Positions 44,805 to 58,988 are shown, counted from the first letter of the stretch. The stretch is 64,000 nt of DNA from Owenia fusiformis (GCA_903813345.2 CAIIXF020000010.1:22395181-22459180), one strand, 5' to 3'. Notes: generated by a model from the sequence alone, not told the origin. A program made the numbers and translations.

Positions 44805-46145
44805 ACAGTAAAATTTTAAATGTTTGGAAGTACTTTGAATTCAAAAAATAATCAAACAAATGACCAAATTGAAACAGTATATAAGAAATACCGTATTCTC
44901 TGTAATTACCGCCCACTCTCTAATAAGCGCCCACCCCGCTTCACAAAGTTCAAGAAACATCGAGGAATCAACAAGAATTGAAGAATATATCAGGAAAAAA
45001 ATATTTCTCAAAATCCAGGAGCGGGCGATAATAGAGTACTTACCCTAAAACTGCTGTAAACACGACGCGTTTTGTAATTCTATGCATCCTCTCGATACAT
45101 ATCTATCGATGGGTGCTTCCCACACCATACCATGCTAATATTGTCTCCAAATAGTCCATAATGAATGAAGGAATTGTTCTTTATCGGCATTCAGAAATTT
45201 CAAAAGCTACTGCGCAGATGTTCTGCGCATGTCAAGGTCGTGAACTTTCTGGTTTCTTTTTAATGTTTCTCGACTTTTACACGACTTTTGCACGAATAAT
45301 GATGATCTCTCATCAAATTAGAAATAATGTATAACTTTAGATCGATATCCAGCAGTCTCTAGTGGAAATATTGAAGGAAATAAATTAGACATAGACGGGT
45401 CTTCAACCACTGTCAATATTGTCTAAGCGATCTTTACCGTATTCTCTCCAATAACAGCACTTGTCATATTATTATAAAAATATGTTGAAGAAAATGCATT
45501 CTTGTCAAGAAAAATTGCCATACATGAAATTCCTCGGGATTTCTGATTTCTTTCATACATGGGCGCTTATTAGAATGGTCTAAATAATGTATTTTCAATT
45601 TTCTAAACGCCCTGGGCGCTAATTACAGAGAATACGGTAGAAACATACATGTATGTACAATGTTTACAGAAACCTTCAGTCAGACAGTACATGTGTAGAC
45701 ATTGATGTGCATATGAATACAAATTACATGCAGTGTTATTAAAAGCATACATCACATATTTACAGTAAAATTTTAAATGTTTGGAACTACTTTGAATTCA
45801 AAAATAGGCAAACAAATGACTATGTTGCAACAGTATATAAAAAATAGAAACATATGTACAAGTCCTAACTTTTGTATATTTCAGAAAGTTATGGATAATG
45901 TGCGCAAAGGCCTTTTGTAATTTAGGGAGTTTCAGCCATGTTAATTTTTCCAAAAATAACATGGCAGAGAAGCATCAAAATATAAGAGGCCACAGATATG
46001 ATAGCCAAACTACAAAAAACTAGAATATACAAAAGTTAAGACATGTTTAAATGTTTCTATTTTTACATATACTGTTTCAATAGCATCCTTCGATTGCTTA
46101 TATTTTAAATTCAAAGTACTTACAAACATTTAAAATTTTACTGTA
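44805..46145. mobile_element. Two MITE-type copies with TACAGTAAAATTTTAAATGT ends
   Basis: An intact copy spans about 45763-46145; its ends are ~120-bp inverted repeats (TACAGTAAAATTTTAAATGT and its inverse, plus AACAGTATAT and CTAACTTTTGTATAT inside). A left-end copy starts at about 44805 and is split by the 747-bp element at 44891-45637. No coding frame exists in either. Confidence 0.72.
44891..45637. mobile_element. MITE with TA target duplication, nested
   Basis: The ends CCGTATTCTCTGTAATTA and the inverse TAATTACAGAGAATACGG are followed inward by CGCCC/GGGCG. TA lies on each side (44889-44890, 45638-45639). The neighbouring MITE copy near 45830-45845 shows the uninterrupted sequence, with one TA, so it serves as the empty site. 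The size and TA duplication suggest a mariner/Tc1-type or similar transposase acting in trans. Confidence 0.85.
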
Positions 46146-46236
46146 GGAGCTCTATTTAACATTGCAGTTAATCAAAATCAAATTAAATCTGAATTTTTAT
46201 TGTTGTCATATTATAGATCCTTATATGTTATTTCAG

Positions 46237-46646
46237 GAACTATGATGTGAAGTGTTTGCTAAAACCTGTTCTCCAAAATGGATATTCCACGGAATACAGC
46301 ATCCGTAGACACAATCCAAAGCCATGATGAATCAGCATCATTAGATCCTTCAGTATGTAGCACAGAAAACCCTCCTCAGGATGATCACTTCGCCATAAGC
46401 GAGGCAAATTTCAACCAGGGGCAGCTAAAACTAAAAATATCAACTATACGGAAATCTGTATCTGAAGAAAGTTCCAAATCTGAAGATGACTCCACTGATA
46501 TTGTTAATGATGCTGTGTTACTTGATGATTCAAAAATGTTAGATTCTTCTGACTCCAAATGCCAGGTTGATGAAAACTCCCGGGGTGATTCCAAGTTACT
46601 CAATGAAACAGAATCTTCATTTGAAAGCTCAGAGGATGTAAACAAG
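46237..46646 (+). CDS. ASH1L: ASH1L, first coding exon (ATG at 46278)
   Basis: N-terminal 123 residues of the ASH1-like histone H3 lysine-36 methyltransferase. The exon starts after a TTTCAG acceptor (ends 46236), has 41 nt of 5' UTR with a two-codon upstream ATG (46242), and ends at AACAAG|GTAATT in phase 0. The protein is acidic and serine-rich. Residues near 38-54 read FAISEANFNQGQLKLKI, which resembles the conserved 'FSVKETNFSEGNLKLKI' block I recall from vertebrate ASH1L. That block plus the downstream exon makes the assignment firm. The reading frame runs on for ten codons into the intron before a stop, which is not biologically meaningful. A non-coding upstream exon and promoter must exist but were not located. 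Confidence 0.85.
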
Positions 46647-47228
46647 GTAATTTTTTATTGTACTTTATCTGAACACTAACGGTGAAATCCTGTTCATACA
46701 TCAAGGCATTGAAAGTCCATAAACACTTGTGGTTCAGTGGTTAGTTGACATTAAAGTATATGTGATAAACTCATTGTGAGTGATAAATCCCTTCAATAAA
46801 CAACCTAGAATAGAGGTCTATTGTTTCCAATTAATATATTGAATAAATTCTCTGCAGCCACTAGATGCTACAATCTGCAGCGTTTTACCTCAAGAATTTT
46901 GAACCAGGACTCCAATTAATGCATACCTTACTTTTCCATGACAGTGTTCTCGCCAGAAACTTAGTAGAACCCAAAGAGAAAAACTTGCCACGTATGCAAC
47001 TTTGTGGCAGTGGGCTAAGAACTATTAAGAACTCTGAATTTGGTTTTAATGTTGTAAAAACATTCCATCCTTAAGCCAGTAAACTGTTTACATCCAATCA
47101 ACATTCCAGGTGAAACATCAACATGCATGATTTGATTTATGGTTGTAACTGTTATAAATTGCAAAGTTAAAGTGGCAACAAAGAAGAAAAAATAGAGTGT
47201 AAAATGTAAAAATCAAAACAGTTTTTAT

Positions 47229-47489
47229 CAGGCCTCCTAGACTTTGACTTAGGCAGTCATCAGTTCCGACCTCGCTGACCTCGTTCCTTCCACCCGAACC
47301 ACATGCACAGTTATCACAATGCAAATATAGATTCTTTAGTCGCGAACCATCAGTTCCTCTTTATCTTCTTTCTCTACGTGCGCACTCGATGCACGATTGT
47401 TCACATTGTGAGAATGTTGTTCAGGTGCAAGGTATGTTGTCAGCAAGGTCAGAACTAATAACCGGCCGAGTTGAAGTCTAGGAGGCCTG
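47229..47489. mobile_element. 261-bp MITE with CAGGCCTCCTAGACTT ends
   Basis: Sixteen-bp perfect TIRs. The CAGGC start is hAT-like, but the flanking 8-mers (GTTTTTAT and TTTGTGAG) do not match, so no target duplication can be claimed. Confidence 0.6.
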
Positions 47490-48015
47490 TTTGTGAGCAC
47501 ACAAATGTCACATTCCTATTTTTTTCTTTAATTTGACAAGAAAATGCAGATATTTTTTTTAAGTTTTGAAAGTGATGAAATATTTAGGATCCAAAAACAT
47601 TAAAATTTATTAAAAAGTGAAGAGTATTTTTTGAAATTTATTGCCAAATTTACTTTGATAACATGCAACATCTTGACATAAAGTCAGAACTATTGGATTG
47701 TTTAGAAAAGCATAACAGCAAGTGTTGTACGCTAAAAAATTACTCTCAACTAATAAATGAATATGTTGAACATGTGTTTGGAGACAGTAGAACCACATTA
47801 GAATGATAGTGTTTTATATTCGCATGGTTCATGAAGATGCTGCCCTTTAGGCAAATATCTGTATAAATGGAGACCTGAATTGAGTTCCAACTGAGGGCTT
47901 TCAAATGAAATCAGACCTCCACAATATAAAAAGATATTCTAAATATGAAAATCTAATGTGAACATTTCTCTATGTCCTGATAATTCTTGAAGTATATGCA
48001 AATAATATTAGGTAA

Positions 48016-48087
48016 ACGATTCTCTACCCTGGGGCTAGAAGTAATTATTTCACGATTCTCTACCCTGGGGCTAGAAGTAATTATTTC
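48016..48087. repeat. 36-bp tandem duplication
   Basis: Two identical adjacent copies of a 36-bp unit beginning ACGATTCTCTACCCTGGGGC. A recent local duplication in the intron. Confidence 0.92.
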
Positions 48088-51000
48088 ACTCTGACTATTA
48101 CAAATTATCGTCACCACCAGAAGTTGTGACATATTGTTATAGTCTCCAACTTTTTGTGAATGGTGTTTGGTGAGTGGTGGTCAGTGTTTAGTGTATAGTG
48201 TATAGTGCTTGGCACCAGTAACAAATAGCAGGTGGTGACATTTTGCATGTTATTGCATTGTTTTATTTTTGATGCTGATTGGGCCTTAAAATAATATCTT
48301 GTCATTAATTTAAATGAAATTGAAAAGAAAATGTCAGCTACTTATGAAGGGATGCTGCAATACTATACTTCTGATTGGGTAAGACTAGATTAAGGGTATA
48401 TCTCTTAATCTATGAGTGTAAATGAGTGCTTTTTTATATATACTATTAAATCAGATTCTTGAAAAGGGTACGCATTCCGAGAGATGAAACCTGAAATACA
48501 TATATTAGAACCGATCTGAGACTTAAGATAAGGATACCTCAGAATTGGAATCAAGTGGGTACTGTGCCAACTTGAGGCTTTTAAGAAAGGCTATATGTTC
48601 CTTCTCTTCAAATCTGCAGTCCCAGTTTTACTTATCCTTGGGAGTCCAAGTCTCCTTGGTTGATGTAAAGAAATATTACATTTTCTTAAGTTTTGACAAA
48701 TGTCTTTCTTTACATTAATTTAATGTAGTGATATAAAATTATATTACTACACTGGATGAATTGATAGATTACAATAGTTGGATTTATACTACAGCCATAA
48801 GACATCTTGGGTAAAACCTTCTAGCATTAAAACGTTTTACAAATGTAATGTAAATCCTCATTTCTACTAAAATGTTTTAGGACCCCAGTCATAGCCAAGA
48901 CATCTTAGCGTTAACATTTTTTAAAGCGAGTGTAAATCCATCGGTTTTAGCTAAGAGCTCTTAGCCGGGTTTTGTACTTTATGCTGAATGAAAATATTGA
49001 AACTCTCTGCTTAAATTTGTCACATGGTCCTTTCTTTTGTCTTAAGTTCCATTGTTCCCAATATTGTCTCAAAATGTCTCATTTTTGCCTGGTGTTCTTT
49101 CATATTCCTAATATGCGCACCAAATCATGCTGCTCTCTTTCGTGCTTTTAACAATACTCAATAAACTCAATCATATTTCATAAGACATCTTGAAAATGCT
49201 GATGTAAACACAACATTATTTTTCTAAAACAAATTAGCCAAGATGTCTTAGAATGTCACGTGTAGTGTAAATGGGGCTATTGTAGAAGAAATCTGGCCAA
49301 CAATCTAATGAAACAAAAAAGTGATTTTGAGGATTGAAATTTGATGACATTTATTTCTGTTTATTAGGCACTTAAATACTAGGGTGTTTTTTAGAAAGAC
49401 ATGGTTTCTGTTGCTCTTTGTTCTTCTGTTTAAGGTGCTTTCAAATACAGAAATAGAAATAACATGTTTTCATTTGGTATTTTTATTTACTTCAACTATG
49501 TTGTATTGTATGTTCCAAGATTTGCAAACTTTTCTATGATTGCTGTGATGAACCTCATTTGTGAACTTCATAAGTGTACACTTAATTTCAGTTGATGCAG
49601 AGCTGAAATCATGATTTAAACTCAATGATGAATATGAATAAACAGTAGCTGATTTCTTTGTTTGAAGATTTAGCTTTGTGATTTTGACATGTAAAGTGAT
49701 ATAGGCTGACTAGGTATATCAACACTATATTTGACCTTGCATCCAGTTAGTTTTCCTTGGTTCAAATTTTAATTACAAATATTTATATTTTTTGTGACTG
49801 GTGTTTTTTGGTGTATTTATGTATCTGGGTGAAGGTTACTCAATAATTGTTGAACTTATATTGGGGAGGGGGGGATTTTCAGGAATTGAATGAGTTGGAT
49901 ATAATGAAACAATCAAATTAAACAAATACACTAATTACCCTGATAGGAGGTTTTTCCCTTATAGAATACTGTGTGTTGGCTTTAGCTTCGGGTCATATTC
50001 AGCCAGTGCTACTAGTAATAAAACTTAAAAACTATTTTGTATTTGTAATTATCGAAATATAATATCTTAATTACATCTGTGGAAAGCTTAATTAAAGGTT
50101 CCACAGATACTTGTAATTAATTTTAAATTGTCTTTCAAGGTTTTAATTTTTTGTATCCCAAAGGGTATATTTGAAGAATGTTATCCTAGCATATCAGTAA
50201 AAGAGGTGTTTTATTCCCATTGATCATGTGGCATATTGCTCAAATCTGATTTGATGAACTGAATCACATGGCTCAGCTGGGGTGTATTGATAGGGGTGTC
50301 TTCTGAGGGTATAGTATACAAAGTACAAAGCAGATGGATTCTTCATGACAGGTGTTCTTATTACTATGTATACTCTTTGTAATAGCTCAGCTTCAAATAT
50401 ACACTCTTGAAAAAGATCTCCCATTTTGAAGCCTAATACAAATCAGAATATGTAACAGAGAGGGAGACACACAACACCACAATGTGTGTCCCCATATATA
50501 GCTAACATTCGTATCACATTGAAATTCTTATAAGATCTCATCAGAGGGCAATATGGCTAGTTGATGGGGATAAAGGATATTTAAGGTATGGCTTAGTTAA
50601 TACCAGGTAGAGTTCACCTGTGGGTAAAGACCCATATTATTACTGATTCACTGAAACAGACAAATATGGATCAGGAACCCTTTCCTGGTGTGAATATAAG
50701 AGGAAAATGTTGACCTGGTGACGGAAAAGTGAACTAGAAAAAAGGATCATTTGTAATATAATATTTGTATAAATGTGAACATCTTACAGTATGTTTCCAA
50801 TCATCAAATGTTTAAACTTGAGACTACATTCTTACTCAGCTTAAACTTAAAAGATGTCTCAATCACATTTATATCAGACTCAATTCAGATAGTCACATTT
50901 ACTTTACATTCACACAGGTATCTCATCCTCCTCACTTTATACATCTTCATTTGGAAATTGAGAAGGGGGTTATAAAAGGCATATTTTCTTTAAAAAGTCT

Positions 51001-52279
51001 GATTTGAAAAAATTAGGCTTAAAAGGTCAATTCTAAGACCAAAATGAATAAAGGTCCAAACCTTGGAAAGTAGGAGGGGTTTCATTAATTTTTTTGGCAA
51101 CAAGCTTGTCTCATGATTGCTATAAGTCAGGAATGGGACAAATCATCAGTGTTGGATCAGCATATCATGATTCCAGAAGGGTGGAAAGATAATTGCTCTC
51201 TTGAGAACATCAAGATGGTTTTTATATTGATCCCATCCTACCCTCAGCAAGAGCTCAACCTAGCTTGTACTCCTCTTTAGATGGAGCTAATATAATATAC
51301 CTTATATTGAATCAGACTGCATATTCAGAAAGTCATTCCAATACATTGGCTGTTTCTTTATAAATAGTCACTCATTTCATATTCAAATTTATAAAAAGCC
51401 ATGGGTGCTACGATCATGATTATTAAGATTTAATGTGCCTTTAAATACAACTATAGAATCATCTTCAGTACTGTACTCGAGGGAAATGTAGCTAAATGAT
51501 TGAGTTCCAGTGTGATTTCTCATATCAAGCCTTGTTTCAAATAAAAGCAAGTTCTTGAAAATAGAAGTGAGCACTATGAGCAGTTAGTTGAATACGTAAG
51601 ATCACAGTTGTTTATTTATATTATACCTAGGGTTTCCAAAGTATGAAGTTTCACATTGAAAGTCAAACTAAACCAGCATAAACCTTTGGATACTAGTACA
51701 TTATTTATTTTTCCCATCTTATGATATATGAATAAATAATATGATAATCAATTTCATAAATGTTGTAATGTTGACCAAATTTGATTATATTCAAAACATA
51801 TCCACTAATAATTTGTCCAAATTGGATTAATATTGCCACATTTCAGTCAATTTGGTGAAAAATTCTGTGACTTGTGTTCTCTCTACTTTGAGTACTCAAG
51901 AGGTTTTTAAGGGGTATGTTTTTTAAATGTGTTTATTCTAAATTATAACCACAGACTGTGTATATGTCTGAATATGGTTTTCTTTCATTGAAAGTGTGTT
52001 GTTTGTTTACTCAGTCTGTTAAGAAAGCTTGGAAAGAAATGTTCATTTTCTATGCTGTGTTATCCGGATTGATGTTTCATATGGATTTGTGGTTAGAATA
52101 ATCGATTCACAACAATTGTGGCCCAGTTCCTTTTATATGGCTCGTTACTTCAAAGGATTGATATATAATCTATCTTGTGACCTTTTTTACATGGAGGAGA
52201 GGAGAGAAGCTAGGACCTATATACCCTGCGTGCAGAGTCTAGTTAAACTACACTCTGCCTAGTAGAAACCATATTACAG

Positions 52280-52600
52280 TTTAGTAGCCCCGCCCCCTCG
52301 ACGGGTACCAGTGACAGTTTGGGTAATAAAGCACTTCTGACCTACGCGCTGACCTTTCTTTCACCAATCAGTGAGCTTGAAGAAACATACGCCAAATGCG
52401 TTCTAATTAAATATGCGCATGTCATTGGTCAATTCCGGGCTCAACGACAACGTCAGAAGGAATGACCATATATAGAACGTCGGTCAAATTTGGCCGATGA
52501 ACACTGATTGGCGCGGTGAGTTCACAGGTTTATTTTAGTTTGAAAGAGTGAAGACGAAGCTCTCTTTTAAGAAGTGAAGTCAAACGAATGCAAAGGGTAA
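52280..52600 (+). promoter_or_regulatory. ASH1L: Candidate internal promoter and alternative first exon of ASH1L
   Basis: A GC-richer patch in an AT-rich intron. In order: GC box CCCCGCCCCCT (about 52288-52298), CCAAT (52364-52368), inverted CCAAT as ATTGG (52424-52428), and TATATA (52469-52474). About 120 bp of possible exon follows, then a good splice donor GGTAAGACC (GT at 52597-52598). The elements are in the sense orientation of ASH1L. A transcript starting here could splice to 60369; that exon has a Met in frame at codon 10 (MRVPAQYHHR), which would give a shorter N-terminus. This is inference from motif order only. Confidence 0.4.
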
Positions 52601-55600
52601 GACCTATAGTTTGGTGAGGTAAAAGCTATTAGATGAGGCAAGTTAAGTTTAGGCTGAAGGAGGTAGATTACTACTATATGTACTGCAAGTACATTTCAAA
52701 CATTTTAGTTGAAAAGACATCTGAAAAAATATGTTTCTGTAAAATGTTGGTGAGGCAGTTGCCTTGTCTGTCTCTTGCCTGCTTACAGCCATGATCAGTA
52801 TCATGTATGAATCTCCATTCCAATGTCATCACTAAGAGGGAATGGAGGGAGGGGGTTCAGGGTGTTAATGCAAACCTATTCTGTGTGGTCTCGTGTTTAT
52901 AAGGCTCATGCTTTTTTCCATGAAGTACAGATTCTAGTATTACTATTTAAAGTATTCAAAGAAGTATTGACGCATAATATTTCTGTTTTATGGAATGATT
53001 AAATGTTTTCTTTATTTTAAAGCAATATGAATTTAGAAATAACATGTTTTCAAGCAACTGGTACTCTTTCCTTGCAATTATATTTTGAACATTGTACATG
53101 TATTATTTGCTTTCTCTCAAGCTGCACATATGCCGGTTATCATCCTTGCAAAAGGTCATAAAGGTCATTGTTTTTGATGTATATCTAATCATAATCACAC
53201 AAAGAAATCGCTGTGATTTGTTGATAGATTAGAAATCTATTGATTTCTCTTGAAAGGGAAAGGGAGGTAGAGGTGGATTCATTTTCATCATTTTTAATTG
53301 AGTTTTAAAGCATCTGAGTTTAATTATACTGATCTATGTTGATATTCTTTGAGATCTCAAAAATCCATATAGGCTTGCATTGAATTTTTCTGAAGGTAGA
53401 AGATCAGCATGTATCTTGATCTTACAGAAGTTGTATTAGATTGCATTATTGTATTGATTACGTCAGGCGGCTGTATACTCTGAAGGACCCTTTCTTGTAA
53501 TGTCAGATTTTTATGGCAGTATTTTTATCTCAGTATGTACTCATATTTATTAATCTAACTAATGTATTCAAAAGCTATAGACTGGATATTGCCCACCACA
53601 AAATTATATTTGAAAAACTATGTCTCTTTCAAGCATATTATGTATTTTACTCAAACCAAATTATTTGAATATTTTATTGAATGTGCATATTCTCAAGTCA
53701 GATTATTGACATAGTCAGCCAAAGATCGATATGTAAAACTGTCGGAGGAAAAGTAAATAAAATGGTTAGGAGGTTTAAAGTCATACTGTGCTTTCATAAT
53801 GGCTCATCTTATTGATATTTCTCACCCTTCACAAGAGAGCAAGTTTCTATACTCTAATTTAGAGTCAAGCCTTAATCTTCTCAGAAATTCACAACAGTCC
53901 ATTCTGTCTAAATATAGCTTATATTTATTTCATATTTTCACTCTTATAAAAGCAGGCTATAAAGCTATTTTTGTTCAAATTATCAGCATTGAAACTGAAA
54001 TCACCTGCAATAGTCAGAGGGTAATGTACCTGTCCTAGAGTAATTTAGGGTCTATTCTCTGTTATTTCTGTTGAAGGCATGAATCTTGATTCTTACCCAA
54101 GACAGGATATGGCACCTAAGACTAAAAGATTGATTGTATGGTTGCTTATTTTTGTTGTTTTTTGGCTCATGTGTTTGATGGTGTCATGTGATAATCCAAC
54201 TGACCATAAACTAGCCTAAGTTAACTATACGAGATAAAATATTTGGTGTATCTACTTTCACCTATTTTTAACTACATATAACAAATATAAGCTCCAGGGG
54301 CATTTACAGAAAATAAACCATGAATCTATGTTTTTTTTGTTTTTTTACTGAATGTATTTTACTTGAAATTAATAAAAATCCTGAGAGTAAAATGATAGTG
54401 AACTAAGAAATCATGCCTGTTTATTCTTATATGTTAATATTTTGGCTAGTTTCCCATACTCATGTTTAAGAGCCTTAAATTGATTGAAATTCTGCTGAAA
54501 CCCCTTTCTGACATAAGACTATTTTATCAACTTGCCTATCATCTTAAAACACATCTTAACTTTTAAGTAGAGTCTTGAAACATTTATTACCAAACACTGA
54601 ATCAGCACCAGTAATGTAATCAGATCTGTCTGTAGCACAGATTCAAATTGACCAAATTCACTATTTATTAACATAGGAATGATGGAAATGTTTTCCAGTT
54701 ATGTGCCTAAGACTGAGCTTGTGTCATTTATTCAGGTGACATCGAATAAAGGTTGGAGAAATAGATAATAAAGGCAGGGGGCGAGCTTGGTGCATGTATG
54801 TGTTCAATGTATAGCAATGTAAAAGCTTGCTGGTTAGATGCTCTATGTTCCACGCAGTTTTAATTCCCACACTAACAGGCATTACCATGCTCACGGCATA
54901 TTACAAATCTACGCTAACAACATACTGTAGGCTCAATATTGATTTTTACAGTGGGGAAAAAGATATCTGCAGGAAAATTTTGTATGTATTTGGCCATTTG
55001 CATCTGGCATACGTATTAATACCCGATCAAGCATAAAGCTAGCGGACGATGTAACTTATCTTAATCTCTAGCTGTAGGTTCTAGTTAGGTGAAAGAAAAA
55101 CAGTCAGAGGATTTTATGTGGCTACCAAATAATAGTCTTGTATTGGATGGATATAATATGTCTCTGGCAAATATGTGGAAGATAGCATCATGTGAAAATT
55201 CTAGTAAGTAAAATGCAGATTGTAGGTTTTTATACTAAATGTGATTATATAGCAGCAAATAAGGAATGATAACATGAACAGTCTTTATGAACAGACTATG
55301 ATGAACATGTACATGCGCAGAAATGTAGAAAATTGGTTAGAGAGCCAAAAATATTTATATGACGTAAATTCAGTTGTTTATATATTTGAGAGAATTAGTG
55401 AGGATAAATATGTATTTGCATGAATATTGTCAGTGATTTTTAGATTTGATTGTATCTGACCATTTCCTTGTTATTCTACACATGTTCATATTGTCCAAGG
55501 GTGACTACCTCCCATGAGCCTTCAGCAAGTGCTATTTTGATGTTAACCTTCACCTAATTAACCTTATTCTAACTTGGTTTATTGGGAAATGCCTTCCTTT

Positions 55601-57084
55601 TCAACATAAGATTTTATAGTTGTTCTAGACCAGGAAGTATGTATCAGTTTCATAAAAAACATGACTTTATGTATACTGTAAGGGGGCTATCAAAAAAGTG
55701 AAATGTTAAAGGTTAAAGGCATTACCTTAGAACAGAGTAGGTGAGATGAGATTCTAAAAATCTCATTTTATAGGACATAAAATGATATGTCAGAATTCAG
55801 AATAAATATGTATGATTCATTCATTTTGGTCATACAGAGCTTGCAATAATAGACTGGCAATAGTGCTGTATAGAATACATTCAGGACAAAATAGAATCTG
55901 ATGAGGATGGAATATTAGTAAATAAGAAAACATAAATATATAAGAAAACATAAATATGGATTATGGGGCCCCCAAAATATACAATATCTAATAAAGTGAA
56001 TATGAAATATAAGGGAAATGAAAACAAAATTTAAATGTGAATATGAAATTGGAGTATGGGTTGTGATTGGGTAAAAAATTAATTATGGAATATGAAACTC
56101 CCCACCCATGTTCTCACTGTTTACCTCTTAGTTCCTGTACATGAAAGTACCCATTGCACATATGGATTTGTTCACTTCTCTTACACACATGCATAACACT
56201 GATAAAATCCTGTTTTTGCATTGTCTTTTTATAACAATTTAAAGATTTCATCATTACATTCTTAAAGATTTCAGTCAGCTTATCATTTTACCAGCACTAT
56301 ACTTGACATTCTGTGTCCAGATTAAGGATTGTGTTTAACTGTGAACAGTTGCGGAAGAATTAAGTTAATTTTGAAAGAGGAGGGAGAAATAATGATATTG
56401 TTGGGGAGATTCAAGGAAATGGTGAACTATCATTTTCAAATTTCCTTATATAGACGAGGGGGGGGGATGTTAAACTTAACTTCATCATTTGTACACCATC
56501 CTTTATGTGCCCAGGATACCATATGTTTCAAACCATAATTGCTTTCATTTAGTACATGGGTGGTAAAAGTCTGCCTCAGAAATAGAAGGCAGAAACATTT
56601 CATAGCTTAAAATTTAGTCTTGCATAAGTCTGGAGCACTTTCATCTGCTACCCATTTTGTAGAGGAAATTTGGGGGGTCTCAACTTAGGGATTGAAACAA
56701 GACTATTGAAAAGGCATTGTTCCATTGAATGAAGGGGATGGGGGGGGCTCACTGAATCTTTTACACCCACACCCACCCACAGAGCCTTTTTACTTGATAT
56801 TCATTATTATTGATATATATTAATATCCCATACTTAACTTAGTAGTGTTATACTTAGATAACAGGAATATGATTGATATTTGAGGTGAGCGGGAGATGTA
56901 TATCACCCACTTATCAGCGATCCCCGGGAATTTCGTTCGGTGCTTTTTGTGCACTGAAAGATTTAAACGCTGTTTACAAACAAGATGGCAGATGATCAAC
57001 AAACCAACCAAAGTTTTAAAAAACAATAAATGTTAAGAACTTTAAATTGAGATAAGATATTCATGTTTTGATTGTAATTATCCC

Positions 57085-57790
57085 ATCGAACGAAGTTCGG
57101 AGGGATATAGGGAATGCCTCCGTCCGTCTGTCCGTACATCTGGGCAATAACTCAAATACCGTTGGTCAGATTTTGCTCATATTTTCTACACATATATTTT
57201 ATAGGAATAGAAATTCCGCTCGAAAGACAGTTTTCAAAATGGCCGCTCATTTGAAAATGGCGGTCATTTTAGTGCTGATTTTACAGTAAGTTAGGTACAA
57301 TATGTAAAACTGTAATAGCAATATGTTTTAAATGTAAAAAAATTATATAGGACATTAATAAAGCTAGAAATGTAGGTATTAAAGAAGCACATGGCAGCCA
57401 TCTTGAAAAATGGCGGCCTTACTCGATATTTTACGATTTTTGCTGTAACTTAAAAAGTAGTGGAGCGATTTTGTTCATATTTGGTATGTGAATGCTATAA
57501 GCATGGCACACTGTCTAGTGACACTTTTGGTAGACAGCGGCCATTTTTCAAAATGGCCACCATTTTAACGTATTTTAGTATTACACAAAAAGTACTGAAG
57601 CGATTTTGTTCATATTTGGTATGTGGATACTATAAGCATGGCACACTGTCTAATGACACTTTTGGTAGATTCTAATGTATTTTACTATAACACGAAAAGT
57701 AGTGGAGCATTTGGTATGTGAACACACTAAGCATGGCACACTGTCTAATGACACTTTTGGAAGAAGGTGGCCATTTTGAAAAATGGCTGT
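57085..57790. repeat. Repeat cluster with AAAATGGCC motifs and 136-bp near-tandem units
   Basis: It starts with CGAACGAAGTTCGGAGGGAT and a CCGTCCGTCTGTCCG stretch. It then holds GCGATTTTGTTCATATTTGG...TAAGCATGGCACACTGTCTA units at about 57465, 57601 and (shortened) 57705. Inverted AAAATGGCC/GGCCATTTT pairs recur. A segment at 57165-57290 is closely similar to 63766-63885, so the family is dispersed. No coding capacity. Confidence 0.7.
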
Positions 57791-58803
57791 CATTTTTGCT
57801 CTATACTTTGTTTGTAAAAATGCCAGCCATGGCTGTTCGATGGGATTTGCTATGTTTTGGTGTTGCTGTTGTCTTGTTATTACAGGAGGGTTCCATAAGT
57901 TTCAATAATCTACTAAGTATAGGATAAATCAGTTATTAAATGCTTGATTTTTGATACAGGGTATATCCCTCTGTAAATACAATATATCAATCCTCAGTCC
58001 CTCAAGTAGATATATTGTATTTCCCTCAGATATACTCTGTATCAAAAACTTCCCATTAAGTAACCTCTATTTATATATTTATTTATTATTCTGATATACC
58101 AGACAGTAGAGTTGAAGTAATAAAGTATAAACATAGTTTTCAAAAAAACATACATTTTATCCATTGGTCCTAAGGATATACGTCATGTTTTATACCTTAT
58201 CTTGATGGAGCCACCCCCTATTCCCCTTTAATTTGCAGATGTCCTAACCTTGGAGCATAATGCACCAAATTGGGAATCATACTTCATTCTCCTATCATAT
58301 TACATGCTCGCTGAGGAATATAACATCCTCCCACCATATCCATGCTTTAGTATATCATGTATATCTGATAGAGAGGTGATTAATATCTGTAAGTCATTCA
58401 CAGCAATCATAAATTAGGAGAATTGATTAAATTACATGACGCACATACAGGCACCATGTAAGCACAGACCATAAGCTGCAAATCATGTTTATTATGAACA
58501 TCTCTTAGTTTATAGCTATATATTTACGTATATTAATTAACATGAAGAATCTTTAATCCCCATGAATTCACCGTACTTCTCTTTTTTGACTGTTATAGCT
58601 AATTTCATAGTTTTATTACTGCTGGATATATTTCAATGATCTCAAACAAAGCATTTCAGTTAGAGTTAGAGCCCGAAAATGTTGTCATGATTTACTTTCA
58701 ACGTAATGCTGCTTGCATATAAGCTAAATCACCAATGATCTATGATTTGTGATACCTATTAAATCTCACTTAGGTAAAGAATTGGTATTTTAGGAATATA
58801 TAT

Positions 58804-58982
58804 CATGGGCGTAGCGCCCGGTACGCTGGGTACGCACAGGCATACCAGATGGTTGCAAATCCGCTCCAAATACAACCAAATTTAAAAAATTTCCCCCAGA
58901 CCCCCTTGCTCGTTTTTGATTCACTCAACTCTTGTTCCTGTGGTGGTGGCGTACTACTTAGAAAAATAGCGCTATGCCCATG
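58804..58982. repeat. GGGCGTAGCGC foldback repeat
   Basis: The ends CATGGGCGTAGCGC and, inverted, CATGGGCATAGCGC (one mismatch) enclose 179 bp. Related GGGCGTAGC words next to G/C runs are seen at 17.0 kb. Confidence 0.55.
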
Positions 58983-58988
58983 TACATG

